Shown piece after piece: positions 9,531-20,584 of a stretch of 64,000 nucleotides of DNA. Under the pieces are notes generated by a model, which saw only the letters and a list, made by a program, of their open reading frames with translations, was not told the DNA's origin and did not search any database. Origin of the DNA: Tachypleus tridentatus (lineage: Eukaryota > Arthropoda > Merostomata > Xiphosura > Limulidae); assembly GCF_004210375.1 (NCBI RefSeq), contig NC_134827.1, forward strand, positions 103,525,285 to 103,589,284. The letters run 5' to 3'. Each line of letters opens with the position of its first letter. Position 1 is the stretch's first letter. Both the position numbers and the translations under genes were made by a program.

Positions 9531-12500
9531 TGTAGAAGACTAATAACTCAGAGTTTCTTTACTGTTTCATTTCTAAATATTTGTTGTACCAGTCATTGCT
9601 TTTTAAATTTCTGAACAGTTGTTGGTTAATGTAATGCCATGAACAAATCATTTTTATGGTTTAAAAATCAATGTTTTTTGTTTTTTTTTCTGGATGGAAT
9701 GCACCTTTCCTTACAATAAGATGTGATATAATTGAAACTTTTAAACCATCAGTATTTGGTGAAACTCCATGCTTACAGAGTTGGGAAGAAAACAAGACAA
9801 CTGTATGTTTCACAAAAATGCATCACTTACTATATCCATAATACTCCCATATCTTTACTGGCGAAACCACGGTTGTAATAAATTATTTTTTTCCTCAGTT
9901 CTGTTGTGAAGGTTTAGTTCTATTTTCTCCATGAAATTATACTGAAAAAAACGAAAGTTTCATTTGCATTATGACTTAATTCTGGTCAAAAGATAGCATG
10001 ATGTGTGTATTATAGTAAATATTCAAGTAAGTGTGTACATGTGCTAAAGGACTGTATTATGTAATCTCTATTTTATCCTTTGTAAATAAGCATGTGAAAA
10101 TATTTGTATTTGTGTATTTAATTAAGTTAATATTGTGTTTCTGTTTGTTTTTACCTCTTGTGTTTGTAGTTAGTGGATTTATTACCTCTGCCACTGCAGG
10201 TGGACAGAGGTCATCTTTTCACTCCTGTGTGTTTGTCAGCAAAATTTCTCAAACAGATGAATAGATTCGAACAAAAAATGTTATACATTTGGACCATGGC
10301 CCAACTTAGAAGTGATTAGTTTGTTGAGGTTAAAGGTCACTTTTTTTTTTTTTTTAAATCTCTATCCGTTAACATGGGGGACTGATTTTTCACACTGTTT
10401 TTGCTCTATAACTCAATCTAAAATGATTGGATTTTGATGAAACTTTGTGGACACACGTACAATATTATCCCCCTTTGTCCTGCTATAAATTGTGTCTGTT
10501 GATGAAGACATACAGACGCATTTTCGTATTTTTCGAGAGTCGGATATGATCAACGTTGCATAACAGAAGTATGCACTCTATTGAGTGTTCCTCTAGTTTG
10601 CACTTAGAATACTGTTTGGTTTGTATTTTAATATATACACTTGTTTTTCTGTAAAAAATGTGTGTTCATAATAGTAACTCAATCGCTAGAAATATTATTC
10701 TGTTTTGAGACGGAAAAGGAGGTTTTGAAATGGAACAAATCGAGCAACGTATTTTGACGTCTTGAATCATTGCAGGTATAAATGTATTTAGAAAGTGATG
10801 TTGTAGTTTTCTATCTTTGTTTGGAAGAATTTATAATTGAACTTTTATTGTGTAGCATCTTCTGTCTGAGCTACATTTGGTATGGAGAACTTATTTTATT
10901 GTACATATTTCCTTATTTTAAAATCTGGGTCTTAATCCTACCTGGTGGACGTAATAGACAGCTCAAAGAGGCTCTTTAAAAAATAAATTGATAAAAATTT
11001 GCTCAAAATCATTGACAAAATTATTCATTCTACATTCTTGTCCAAACTCTTTGGTATTTCTCAACATCACAGTTGCTAAGAATACAAACATTACTGTTTA
11101 CCAATAAATGTAAAATATCTTTTTTTTTCAGTGAATTTTAGATGTGATGGTTAAATCTGATCTGATCTGTAGGTTAGTGGTTTGCACAACTGATGATAAT
11201 TGATGACAAATCTTTTGTAATTGACATCACACCTTGTGTGCTGTATGCCACTGCTTTAATACACTGTAGCAGAGGTTTCCTGAATTTGTTTGTCAGATTT
11301 TGAGGAGAGCCAAACCAGGGCCGTTTGTATTACTTTTCAAGTGATAGACTTAAATGAGAAGGTATAACTAGCCAACATCATGAACTGCAAACTCTTGAAC
11401 TGCTGCTGTCAGGTTAAATAGTGAGACTTGACTGTCACTCTTATAATGCACCTGTGGTCCCTAAGTTACAGTCACAGGGTGCAAACTACATATTCTCTGC
11501 TCCAAGGTCTGACATACGAACCACTGGGCTCTACTTGGCTGTTTTTATAAATTGCATGTCCAGTTGACTCAGTGAGCTCTAGTGTTGATTTGTTAGTCCT
11601 AATTAGTGGTGATCTGAAGGTGTGCCTTCATGTTCTTCCTGCTGTAAACCTGTATAAGGCTAGTTAAGAAAAAAAACGTTTTTAAATTAACATCAGCCAT
11701 GTTCTGACATAATGCCCTGCAAACTAACATTTTTTTGTGTATTAGTCTAAAACATGTTCGTGGCTACAGCAGAATTCGTGAACATTTCCATGGGAGTTTA
11801 AGTTTTAAAAGGGTTTTCCAAGATTTACTCAAATATATACACACATCCCCTAGTGAGACAATGTTTTAATATAGTTACTAAGTAGTAATGTTGAAAGAGG
11901 GAGATTAGTAAAAAGTATTAACAAATTGCTCTTTATAGAACACCTTAATCAACCAATCAGAAACGTACGAAATGGCTGCTATACAGTGATGAACCAATAA
12001 TAATAATAAAAAAAAATAACACGTACTCATGGTTATGTGAACATAAGTGTAAGTTTTACTTAAGTTTTCTTGGTCAGGTTGGTGGAAAAGCAAACTATTC
12101 GTACTACTATATAATTTAGTCACTTTCAACAATTTCGTGAACTCGTGTCATTGGTAAGAATTGGAATATTGGTAATGCAATATTGCATTAACTTGTTTTT
12201 TAGTAAATTTATAGCCTTAAAACCTGATGGGTTTTTTTTTTTCATTTTTAACCAGTGCATTTAATAACTACGAATAACACATGGCTTTCTGTATCTGCAT
12301 TCTTTAAACTCCCGTTTATTTTGTATAACAATTTTATGATTCTGTTTCTAAAGTCTATGTACTTAAGAAATAAGACGTAACAACCAGCAATTGTATGAAC
12401 GTTTTTCAGAAATAGTTAGGGTTACCAATTGTACGCATGATGTGTATCAGAAACAGAATTAGGGTTAGCAGTTACTTAACCAGTATGTCTGAGAAATAGA

Positions 12501-13166
12501 ATTATCAGCTATGAACAGTTGTATCTAGGGTCTGTCAGGAACTTACTTAGGGTTACTAGTTACTTGTAATGTTGTGCCTCTCTAAATCTTAGACAGTAAC
12601 GGCAAATCAGTTCGAATAGATTGAAATAGCTGATACGTCGTTCAAACCTTTTCGAACATAATATTTGTACTTTGTATACTTGGCTTTGCTTTGTTTATAT
12701 ACATATATATATATATACACGTTGCTACATATTTTCATAGTCACAAATACCATCGTAACTGATAAACATACATAATAAATAAACTTCTTAAATAATATCC
12801 TAGTTTGAATAAATATTTTTCATCGTGTTCTAAAGAAGACGTAAAGGGTATGACAACGAATACTTAATGTTTTCTCGTCAGTATTTTATAATGGTCACCA
12901 CTTCATAACAACGTTTTCCTCTGCTGATTTGTTACCTCCTGTGTTTTTTATAAGAAGTGGAAAATAAAAGATTTCTGTTTACATTTGGTTATTATGTGAT
13001 ACTGAGTTTTTAATATAAAATGCCGGACACATAAAAAGAAATTATCACGTGCACATAATGTACTACACCTAACGTTTTTAAAAATAACTCCTCCCAGATT
13101 GAATAAAGCCAGTAATTAAATCTGATGTTTGCGAAAGTTAAAGACGCTGCATCGTGACGTTCTGAA
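9531..13166. other. Intergenic DNA, one probable dispersed repeat, no supported gene
   Basis: No exon with protein-like composition was found. At 10184-10209 the sequence CCTCTGCCACTGCAGGTGG plus ACAGAGG forms a nearly perfect hairpin. The following ~350 bases (including CACACTGTTTTTGCTCTATA near 10391-10410) read like a dispersed non-coding repeat. A perfect 18-bp palindrome sits at 12173-12190, and a short TA microsatellite near 12697-12717. Confidence 0.5.
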
Positions 13167-13411
13167 GGCCCGGCATGGCCACGTGGTGAGGGATCTGAAC
13201 TCGTCATTTGAGGGTCGCGCGTTCGAATCCCCATTACACCAAACACACCCTTTCAGCTGTGGGGGCGTTATAATGTTACGGTCAATCCCACTATTCGTTA
13301 TTTTGTGGGTGATGATGACCAGTTATCTTCCCTCTAGTGTCACACTGCTAAATTAGGGACTGATAGCACAAATAGCTCTCGCGTAGCTTTGCGTGAAATT
13401 CAAACAAAAAA
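13167..13411 (+). mobile_element. SINE-A, full length
   Basis: It has the tRNA-like head (GGCCCGGCATGGCC, then CGTTCGAATCCCCAT as the B box), the GCGTTATAATGTTACGGTCAA body block, and GTAGCTTTGCGTGAAATTC before an A-rich tail. A gap of about 25 bases in the body removes the AAGAGTAGCCCAAGAG region. Confidence 0.88.
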
Positions 13412-13544
13412 TAGAATCGCAACTTTTTGTAAATCCTTGGTTTGTGGCCGACACTGAAGTTATCATAAAATATATTTTTCTATTCACCAAAAGTAAATTT
13501 TTACCTTTGCCTGTGGAGTGCAGTTTCACCTATTGAATACCGAG

Positions 13545-13655
13545 CGCCTTTTAGTGGCAAGTCTGAAGGCTTGTGTTGATAAAATTGGGTTTCGATACTC
13601 ATGGTGGACACATCATAGATATCTCATTGTTTAGTTTTGTTCGTCACTGAGAGTA
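13545..13655 (+). mobile_element. SINE-B, diverged
   Basis: This belongs to a second SINE family. Its 3' half reads GGTTTCGATACTCATGGTGG, then ACAGATAGCC-like sequence and a GTTTAGTTTTGTTC tail. The head, with CTTTTAGTGGCAAGTCTG, is a worn A-box region. Confidence 0.6.
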
Positions 13656-13986
13656 AGTTAAATTTAATACTGAGTATAACTATGGAGTGTTTTTGTTTTC
13701 TGTATTATATGAAAAGATACATATCGATGAAGAAATGGACTTGGGTTGTCGAAGTATGGGGTTAAAGAAACATGACAATTTTGTATTTCCTTCTTACGTA
13801 ACTTGGGTGACTCGAACATAAAAATATTAATCACGTAATTGTATTAATGAATATAATAATTCATCTTTAAGACAAAAGGCTTAAATCAATCATTAGTCGG
13901 GTAACCTTGTGATTTAAGATCCGGCCAATCAGAAGCTGAAAACAACCTTCCTATTGCACGGCCATCTATAGACTGATAGTGCTTTA

Positions 13987-14256
13987 GTTTGTTTTGTTCT
14001 TTAATTTCGCGCAAAGCTACACGAGGGCTATCTGTACTAACCGTCCCTAATTTAGCAGTGTGAAAGTAGAGGGAAGGCAGCTAGTCATAGCCGCCAACTC
14101 TTGGGCTACTTTTTTTTTACCAACGAATAGTGGGATTGATCGTAACATTATAACGTCCCCACGGCTGAAAGGACGAGTGTTTCGAGCGACGGGGGTTCGA
14201 ATCCGCGACCCTCGGATTACGACTCGAGCATCCTAACCACCTGGCCAGGCCGGCCC
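13987..14256 (-). mobile_element. SINE-A, full length
   Basis: Read on the minus strand it runs from GGGCCGGCCTGGCCAGGTGG through the B box (GGATTCGAACCCCCGTCG) and the body to GTAGCTTTGCGCGAAATT and an AAACAAACT tail. All sections are present. Confidence 0.88.
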
Positions 14257-14837
14257 TGACTGATTGTGCATATAATGTTACAAAACGCTTAAATACGAAT
14301 GTGATAGAACGGAAACTGGGATATGAACATAATGAATAACGATAAAGTTGTGTAACTTCGTTTCCAAAGCGTTTCGTTTAAAATATATACATTAATAAAA
14401 AAATTTATTGGTCAGCGATAAATTAACAAACAGTAAATTTCGGTGTCCAATCCCTCTCAATGGACACGGCAGCTAACTCGATGGGTATAGATTTATAAAA
14501 CTAACAACTAATTAACCACTAGGCTAAGATGGACCTAATTTTGTGTTAAATTGGGCACGTGTTCTATTAATATTAATTTCCTGGAAATAATAGGTCACGT
14601 CGGCCAGGTTTACTGACCTTACGAAATTTTTTTTTTAATTAATTGGTTGTCTACAAGGTTTTCTAAAATTATCGTTTGAGACAAGTATAAAAATTAATAA
14701 GATTGGTAAGAATTAGACAAATCAATACTGTACTAAGAAAAAAAGTTCCTTCCCGATTATTTGATAGCAAAAAAAGCCACGAAGTTTACACTTGCAATTA
14801 CTTAAAATCCACATTTCAAAAAGTCACTTCCCGCTGC
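14257..14837. other. Spacer, 3' flank of the minus-strand gene
   Basis: AT-rich. Bases 14440-14580 carry faint SINE-like words on the minus strand (CCTAGTGGTTAAT, CCGTGTCCATTGAGAGGGAT) but are too worn to assign. TTTATT at 14404-14409 and TTTAAT near 14634 are possible poly(A) signals for the gene at 14838-15515. Confidence 0.4.
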
Positions 14838-15148
14838 TCATAGTCCTAGTGGGCAGCAGAACTTCGAAACGTCCTGCAAAGTGATATCTGTTCCTCTCCA
14901 ATTAGTAGTTCCTTTGGTGAGGAGGTCCTGAACCTCTCTGTAAGAGAAGCCAAGTTTCATCAAAATCTTTAAAAGAAGTTCCAAAAAAGAAGGATCCGTT
15001 TTAGCTTTGTTGACGAATTCTTCAAGTTTTATCCACACTTTGGGAGAGTTGAATGAATCTGGGTTAATAGACTGCACGTGCTTAATATCGAGGAAAGTTG
15101 CGTTGGTGTCGTTTTCTTCAACTTCAGACACAATCGTAGCTTTGTCTC
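14838..15148 (-). CDS. Predicted secreted protein, exon 2 (coding end)
   Basis: On the minus strand the exon starts after a strong acceptor (TTTTCACGTTCTGTCATTCAG) and completes a Gly codon split with exon 1. It encodes 102 further residues to a TAG stop. Visible features are two adjacent N-glycosylation sequons (NDT and NAT), an acidic N-terminal part, and a likely amphipathic helical stretch (WIKLEEFVNKAKTDPSFLEL then LLKILMKLGFSYREVQDLL). The C-terminus FCCPLGL holds the only two cysteines of the mature chain. Together the two exons give 129 residues. I do not recognise the family. A small secreted factor, venom-like or haemolymph protein would all fit, and nothing here separates them. Confidence 0.75.
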
Positions 15149-15436
15149 CTGAATGACAGAACGTGAAAATATTATTGGAATTGGTAGTCGAGAAAATACA
15201 ACGTGCAATTCTAAATGAACCGATAAGAACGTTTTTTGTTCTCAATACGTTTTGGACCTTGGAAAACAACGTTTTTGTTTGGTCCTAACAAGGACTATTG
15301 CTTTACTAGCTTTTTTTTTTATATATAATATAAATGAGATATGATGTAGTACACTTCTGGTTATTTTCAACAAACTTCGTTTTTTTTTGTGAGAATATTA
15401 AAAAATAAGAAATGCCATACACTGGTTATTCCTTAC
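15149..15436 (-). other. Intron of the secreted-protein gene
   Basis: 288 bases between the donor G|GTAAGG (GT at 15436-15435) and the acceptor ending CATTCAG (AG at 15150-15149), both on the minus strand. Phase 1 matches on both sides. The frame on the minus strand stays open into the intron from the exon 2 side, but that part lacks a good start codon. Confidence 0.7.
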
Positions 15437-15515
15437 CGGTGATAGGCGCCGCTTCTACAAATACCACGACCGCAACGAAACACGACAACAATGTAAGTAT
15501 GACGGTCGCTGCCAT
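15437..15515 (-). CDS. Predicted secreted protein, exon 1 with signal peptide
   Basis: The chosen ATG (15515-15513, minus strand) has an A at -3 and a G at +4. It begins MAATVILTLLSCFVAVVVFV followed by EAAPITG, a textbook signal peptide: short n-region, hydrophobic core of about 17 residues, and a small-residue cleavage site near EA|AP or AA|PI. The exon ends in phase 1 at G|GTAAGG and joins in frame to 15148. An in-frame upstream ATG at 15617 would bury the signal peptide behind 34 residues, so it is less likely. No TATA box is obvious upstream. Confidence 0.75.
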
Positions 15516-15770
15516 CTTCGGTTGGTGGCCGTAGTGTCCTCTTGGTGAAAAACGAAAATATTTTGGAGCTATAACACTGAAAACATGTGTTAAAAATCGG
15601 TTTAAACATGTACTCAACTATAATTTCAAGCAAACTGTTTACAACAAGCGTAAGAATTATTAAGAGTGTCGGTACAGATGGCCTAAAACTTTATTCGTAC
15701 ATTAGTTACACGTAGTTTAAAAAATTATATCACGTACAGCGCTATCTATTGTCTGGATTTATCAAATAAA
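15516..15770 (-). other. Upstream region of the secreted-protein gene
   Basis: It should contain the 5' UTR and promoter of the minus-strand gene. I see no clear TATA element or binding-site cluster. Confidence 0.35.
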
Positions 15771-16055
15771 GTTTGTTTTGTTTGTTTGTTTTGAATTTCG
15801 CACAAAGCTACTCGAGGGCCATCTGTGCTAGCCGTCCCTAATTTAGCAGTGTAAGACTAGAGGGAAGGCAGCTAGTCATCATCACCCACCGCCAACTCTT
15901 GGGCTACTCTTTTACCAACGAATAGTGGATTGACCATCACGTTATAACTCCCCCCACGGCTGAAAGGGCGAGCATGTTTGGCGCGACGGGGATGTGAACC
16001 CGTGACCCTCGGATTACGAGTCGCACGCCTTAACCCACCTGGCCTTGTCGGGGCC
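15771..16055 (-). mobile_element. SINE-A, full length
   Basis: On the minus strand it has the head GGGCCCCGACAAGGCCAGG, the B box (GGTTCACATCCCCGTC), the whole body, and a tail of three CAAA-type units. Its 5' end lies about 255 bases upstream of the secreted-protein start codon. Confidence 0.9.
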
Positions 16056-16292
16056 CATCAAATAAAAGAAAAACGGTGAGTTGCAATACGTTTTTGACAG
16101 ATCAACCTTGTGAACTGATTAAAAAGTACGCTTTTATAGCGTTTATTATTAATTAATGTTTTCGAGCGAGGCTCTGAAAACCAGTTTGTTGACTAGACTG
16201 TAACTTTAATCTTACCCATTTTATGGAAAAATAGTTATGTCTGTAAAGATAGATTCACAATAATAATACTCGGAATTAATATAATAAAAATA

Positions 16293-16540
16293 GGCCCGGC
16301 ATGGCCAAGTGGTTAAGGCACTTGACTCGTAATTCGCGGGTTCGAATCCCCTCGCACCAGATATGCTCGCCCTTTCAGGCGTTATAATGTGATTGTAAAT
16401 CCATCTATTCGTTGGTAAAAGAAGAGCCCAAGAGTCGGCGGTGGGTGGTAATGAATAGCTGTCTTCTCTCTTACCTTATACTGATAAATTAGGGAAGGCT
16501 AGCGCAGATAGCCCTCGTGTAGCTTTGCGCGAAATTCAAA
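16293..16540 (+). mobile_element. SINE-A, nearly full length
   Basis: The head TGGCCAAGTGGTTAAGGC and the B box GGTTCGAATCCCCTCG are intact. A deletion after CCCTTTCAGG joins directly to GCGTTATAATG. The tail is short (AAATTCAAA). Confidence 0.88.
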
Positions 16541-16896
16541 GTGCTGAATAGATCCTTTTGCACTGCAGTTTTCCCTTTGGGTGTATTAAGTGTTCTTCCT
16601 CTTCAGTATTAGTCTTCAGTAAATTTTTTTCCAAACTAACTCCACGTCATAAGTTCTTTTTTTTACATATATTTCACATTCTTTCTTAAACCCATCTCAA
16701 CATAAAGAAAGCGTCAGTACCAAATCTAAACAAAAGTTAAATTTCAAGCAAAAAAAGCTACCAATTCCTACACTAATCTCCAGTTGGTCCTTACAGACAT
16801 TTGTTCACAAAATATTGAGAACAGACCGCTAATTTGAGGACTGCAAACCTTCCTCCACTACTTGAATATGTGGTAAATCACTACATTAGAAGTATG
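16541..16896. other. Spacer between two SINEs, nothing recognised
   Basis: AT-rich unique-looking sequence. No open frame or repeat was found. Confidence 0.4.
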
Positions 16897-17170
16897 GTTG
16901 TTGTTGTTGAATTTCACGCAAAGCTACTCGAGGGCTATCTGCGCTAGCCGTCCCTAATTTACCAGTGTAAGACTAGAGAGAAGGCAGCTAGTCGTCACCA
17001 TCCACTGCCAACTCTTGGGCTACTCTTTTACCAACGAATAGTGGGATTGACCGTCACATTTTAACGCCCCCTGGCTGAAAGAGAGAGCATGATTGGCGCG
17101 ACGGGGATGAGAACTCGCGGCCCTCGGATTACGAGTCGCACGCCTTAACCCACCTGGCCATGCCGAGCCC
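16897..17170 (-). mobile_element. SINE-A, full length
   Basis: On the minus strand it reads GGGCTCGGCATGGCCAGGTG, a worn B box (GAGTTCTCATCCCCGTC), the complete body, and a tail of (CAA)n type. It is well preserved. Confidence 0.9.
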
Positions 17171-17439
17171 AATAGAAGTAACCGTAAATGGAATATAAAA
17201 TCGCACGTTTTATTTTATTAGTAACAAGACAATTTCGATTTGTTTTGTTGTTTCGCATTTCTACACGATTAATCGTGTAAGAAAATAATACATTCAAATA
17301 GGAACTTGAGTACATACCACGAAAAGCGAAGGAGGTGGATCTTCTGTGACATATCATAAAAAGAGTGTTCTGAATGTTAGATCTCAATGCAAAGCAGTGT
17401 TAAATCACTTTTACTGTCTTTAAGTATAACACACTTTGT

Positions 17440-17620
17440 GGCCCTGACATTGGTAGGTGGTTTAGGGTTTTCGTCTCGCTATCTGAGAGCCAAGGGATCG
17501 AATGCTCGTCACATGAAACATGCTCGCGTCCCTAGTCATATGGGCGTTATAAGTTACGGTCAGTCCCAGTATTCGTTAGTAAAAGAGAAGCAGTTCTCCT
17601 TGAGGACCGTGCCAGCCATT
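17440..17620 (+). mobile_element. SINE-A, old and lacking its 3' part
   Basis: Worn but collinear with SINE-A: GGTAGGTGGTTTAGGG (A box), ATCGAATGCTCGTCAC (B box), CATGCTCGCG, GGGCGTTATAAGTTACGGTC and ATTCGTTAGTAAAAGAG. It stops before the TCTAGTCTT block. A much younger copy follows at 17663. Confidence 0.65.
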
Positions 17621-17662
17621 GTGACGTCATTTTTAACCTCACATTTTTTGTTTCTTCTAGTA

Positions 17663-17947
17663 GGCCCGGCATGGCCAAGCGTGTTAAGGCGTTCGACTCG
17701 TAATCCGAGTGTCGCGGGTTCGAATCCCCGTCGCGCCAAATATGCTCGCCCTTTCAGCCGTGGGGGCGTTATAATGTGACAGTCAATCCCGCTATTCGTT
17801 GGTAAAAAGAGTAGCCCAAGAGTTGGCGGTGGGTGGTGATGACTAGCTGCCTTCCCTCTAGTCTTACACTGGTAAATTAGGGACGGCTAGCGCAGATAAC
17901 CCTCGAGTAGCTTTGCGCGAAATTCAACACAAACAAACAAACAAACA
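17663..17947 (+). mobile_element. SINE-A, full length, well preserved
   Basis: This is one of the best copies in the window. It shows the head GGCCCGGCATGGCCAAG, anticodon-loop-like CTCGTAA, B box GGTTCGAATCCCCGTC, GGGGGCGTTATAATGTGAC, the GGCGGTGGGTGGTGATGACT block, AATTAGGGACGGCTAGCGC, and a (CAAA)n tail of about five units. The CTCGTAA loop is like that of tRNA-Thr(CGU), while the D arm is more like tRNA-Ser. The parent tRNA is uncertain. Confidence 0.93.
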
Positions 17948-18525
17948 ATTCATCTGGTAAATCGATCCAACATGCAGTTTAATAAATGTAATTTTACTCA
18001 CAGAAGTTGTTGACAGCTACTGAGAAAAAGGTAAAATAAAAGTTTGTTCTTGAAGAAATGCAGGAATCGTATGTTCTAGAAACTGGAAATGTTTAACTTA
18101 TGTGTTAGATTCCCAACACTTTGAGGAATAAAACATTTTATTTCATTTATATTACTCTGCTGAGTGAATGAATTTTATGTTTTTTAAAACATATTTTTTT
18201 ACGATTATCTTTTTAACCCCTTTTGTTATGCCGACTTTATCAAAATTACAGAACTAAAGTATTATTATACTCGTATTTGTATCAAGCAGCACTCGACGAA
18301 TAAAGGTGTGGGCTCTTTATTCTTACGTTTATCTCGTTTTATCCGAAGATAAAACAAATAACAGTCTTCTTTGGTAAGTTATCTACTGTCAGCCCGATTC
18401 ATCTATCAGTTTCGAACGAGCGCAGTGTTTACTGAATAATTACGAAACTTCGGTTCCAACTTATCTTTATACTCTCGATCCATGTAACGACAATTAGAAC
18501 GTACTAATATTGTATAACTCTTCGT
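17948..18525. other. Spacer, nothing recognised
   Basis: AT-rich sequence without a supported gene or repeat. Confidence 0.4.
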
Positions 18526-18783
18526 GGCCCGGCATGACCAGGTGGGTTAAGGCCTTCGACTTCTAATCTGAGGGTCGCACCAAACATGCTCGCCCTCTAA
18601 GCTGTGAGGGCGTTATAATGTTACGGCCAATCCTATTATTCGTTGGTAAAAAGAGTAGTCCAAGAGTTGGCGGTGGGTAGTGGTGACTAGCTGCTTTTCC
18701 TCTAGTTTTAGATTACTAAATTAGGCACGGCTAGTGCTGATGGCCCTTGTTTAACTTTGCGCGAAATTGAAAAACAAACAAAC
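18526..18783 (+). mobile_element. SINE-A with a deleted B box
   Basis: The head GGCCCGGCATGACCAGGTGG is followed by a jump from GAGGGTCGCA to CCAAACATGCTCGCC, so the B box region is missing. The body and the AAACAAACAAAC tail are present. Confidence 0.88.
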
Positions 18784-18799
18784 TTATTGTTGTACGAGT

Positions 18800-18925
18800 T
18801 TCGGGCTCCTTCGGTGGTCGGCGGTATGCTCGAGTACTTTTAACATTAAAAAAAACTTGGAATTTGAACCTATAGGTGGACACAGCACAGCTAACCCTGT
18901 GCAACTTTGCGCTGAACAACGAAAC
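18800..18925 (+). mobile_element. SINE-B, worn copy
   Basis: It shows TTTGAACCTATAGGTGGACA, CAGCACAGCTAACCCTGTGC and AACTTTGCGCTGAACAAC, the SINE-B 3' half. The head, with GCTCCTTCGGTGGTCGGCGG, is degenerate. Confidence 0.6.
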
Positions 18926-18929
18926 AGCG

Positions 18930-19079
18930 TAAGCTCGGTCTCCTAAGGCGGCTCAGAGCTAAGATAGAGAAATTAAAATGCAAAAAGAAATTAAAAAATC
19001 GGGGCTCGATCACTGCGATGGACACAGCGCAGATAACCCTCTGTTGGGTTTCGTAATGAACAACAAAACAAACAAACAA
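18930..19079 (+). mobile_element. SINE-B, second copy in tandem
   Basis: Head GGTCTCCTAAGGCGGCTCAG, an A-rich interruption in the middle, then GGGGCTCGATCACTGCGATG, GCGCAGATAACCCTC and a (CAAA)n tail. It follows the previous SINE-B directly in the same orientation. Confidence 0.6.
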
Positions 19080-19504
19080 TCTAAGGTCGGCGCCTTAAAG
19101 TAGTACAGTATCAGTTAGATAAAGTATCAACGTAATTGATACTAGATTTCTACAACCGATGTTTACTGGATGAAAAGCTAGGTTTATTTATTATAGCAGT
19201 AATACCCTATACTTTCTACCGCTGCGTGTCACCTGCCTAGGAAGTCCATACGTAGACTACCACCAGGTGTCTCACATCTAAAATTCGCATAAACAGAAAA
19301 AAATTAATGAAGTTAGACAGTCTGATATTGTAGGGTTGAAAACAAAGTATATACGTCTAATATTGTATTACACGATATTGAAAATCACTTTTTGGGGGAG
19401 AGGAGATCGGCAAAGATCTTTATTAATGGAATAGTTACTCATGTAGCTATTGTCTGGATTTATTGTGATGTTTCTTATATGATTTGAACCTCTAGAGAGT
19501 GCGC
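19080..19504. other. Spacer, nothing recognised
   Basis: Unique-looking AT-rich sequence with no supported feature. Confidence 0.4.
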
Positions 19505-19625
19505 GTGTATTTTGTTTTAACACCAAAGTTAGATCGGGCTATCTGCCGTGTCAACCAAGGTAGAATCAAACTGCTAATTTTAACGTTGTAAATCCATAGA
19601 CCTACCGCTAGGGGGACCGCCTAGA
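19505..19625 (-). mobile_element. SINE-C, worn copy
   Basis: This third SINE family reads, on the minus strand, CCCCTAGCGGTAGGTCTATG, GATTTACAACGTTAAAAT, GTTTGATTCTACCTTGGTTG, then CGGCAGATAGCCCGATC and AACTTTGGTGTTAAAAC. The tRNA-like head and the GCAGATAGCCC tail word are recognisable. Confidence 0.55.
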
Positions 19626-19665
19626 GAGAAACAAGTATCAATATTTTATGTTATTCTTTTAAATA

Positions 19666-19943
19666 TGCCCGGCATGGCCAGGTGGGTTAAGGCGTGTGAC
19701 TCGTAATCCGAGGGTCGCTGGCTCGCATCCCCGTCGCGCCAAATATGCTCGCCCTGTTAGCCGTGGGGGCGTTATAATGTTACAGTCAATTCCACTATTC
19801 ATTAGTAAAAGAGTAGTCCAAGAGTTGGCGGTGGGTGGTGATGACTAGCTGCCTTCCCTCTAATCTTACACTGCTAAATTAGGAACGGCTAGCGCATATA
19901 GTCCGCGAGTAGCTTTGCGCGAAATTCAAAACAAACAAACAAA
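19666..19943 (+). mobile_element. SINE-A, full length
   Basis: All blocks are present, from TGCCCGGCATGGCCAGGTGG through the body to AAATTCAAAACAAACAAACAA. The B box reads CTGGCTCGCATCCCCGTC, a worn form. Confidence 0.92.
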
Positions 19944-20584
19944 TCCTTTTAAATATTTTCCAAACTATACACCCCAACTCTCTGTTTTAGATATGTAATG
20001 GTAAAATTTTCCACCTTGAAAAAAACATACGTAAGAAATTTCAATGACATATGAACTCTGTACCTCCAATAATTTTTTGAAAAATAACTTCAATATAAAT
20101 TTATTTTCATCTAACTAAATATTGAATAATTATTTCAATTTATGTGACACTTGCTACCAGAAAGTGGATCCGTGAACCATAATTTAAAAAATATATATTT
20201 AATTGGAAAGACAATTTAAATAACGTTAGCCCATAATGTTTAACCATCTAATGCCTATGAAGGTTTATATGTTTCTATTCTTAAGTTGAAGGTTGAGAAA
20301 CTTTAGTGTTTTTTTTTGTGTTTTTTTACAACGAATCATCTACTATGAACACAATTCGTTAGTTTTACTCTATTTTAGCCATTAATTCAGATGAAAGAAG
20401 CCAATCGCCAACAACGCATTATACACACTAGTTTCAAATATCCGCATTTCGCTGAGGGGTTCAAGGGTTTTCTCGTGATCCACAGAGGCCTTATTGTAGC
20501 GATAGACTCCTCAGTATCCACCCTAGGGACGTTCAAAACCAAAACCTGGTCCTCTCATTGGTCATCGGGCTTTAGGTCTTTGTA
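19944..20584. other. Spacer, one unassigned open frame
   Basis: The + strand frame at 20391-20585 is open but has no recognisable motif and runs into a SINE. I see no splice-site support. The rest is AT-rich. Confidence 0.35.

Noticed and set aside
10031-10264. 77-codon frame rich in Val, Phe and Leu
   Set aside because: It overlaps the hairpin and dispersed-repeat candidate, and its hydrophobic run reflects T-rich DNA.
17387-17779. 130-codon + strand open frame
   Set aside because: It runs through two SINE-A copies, so it is repeat sequence read as protein.
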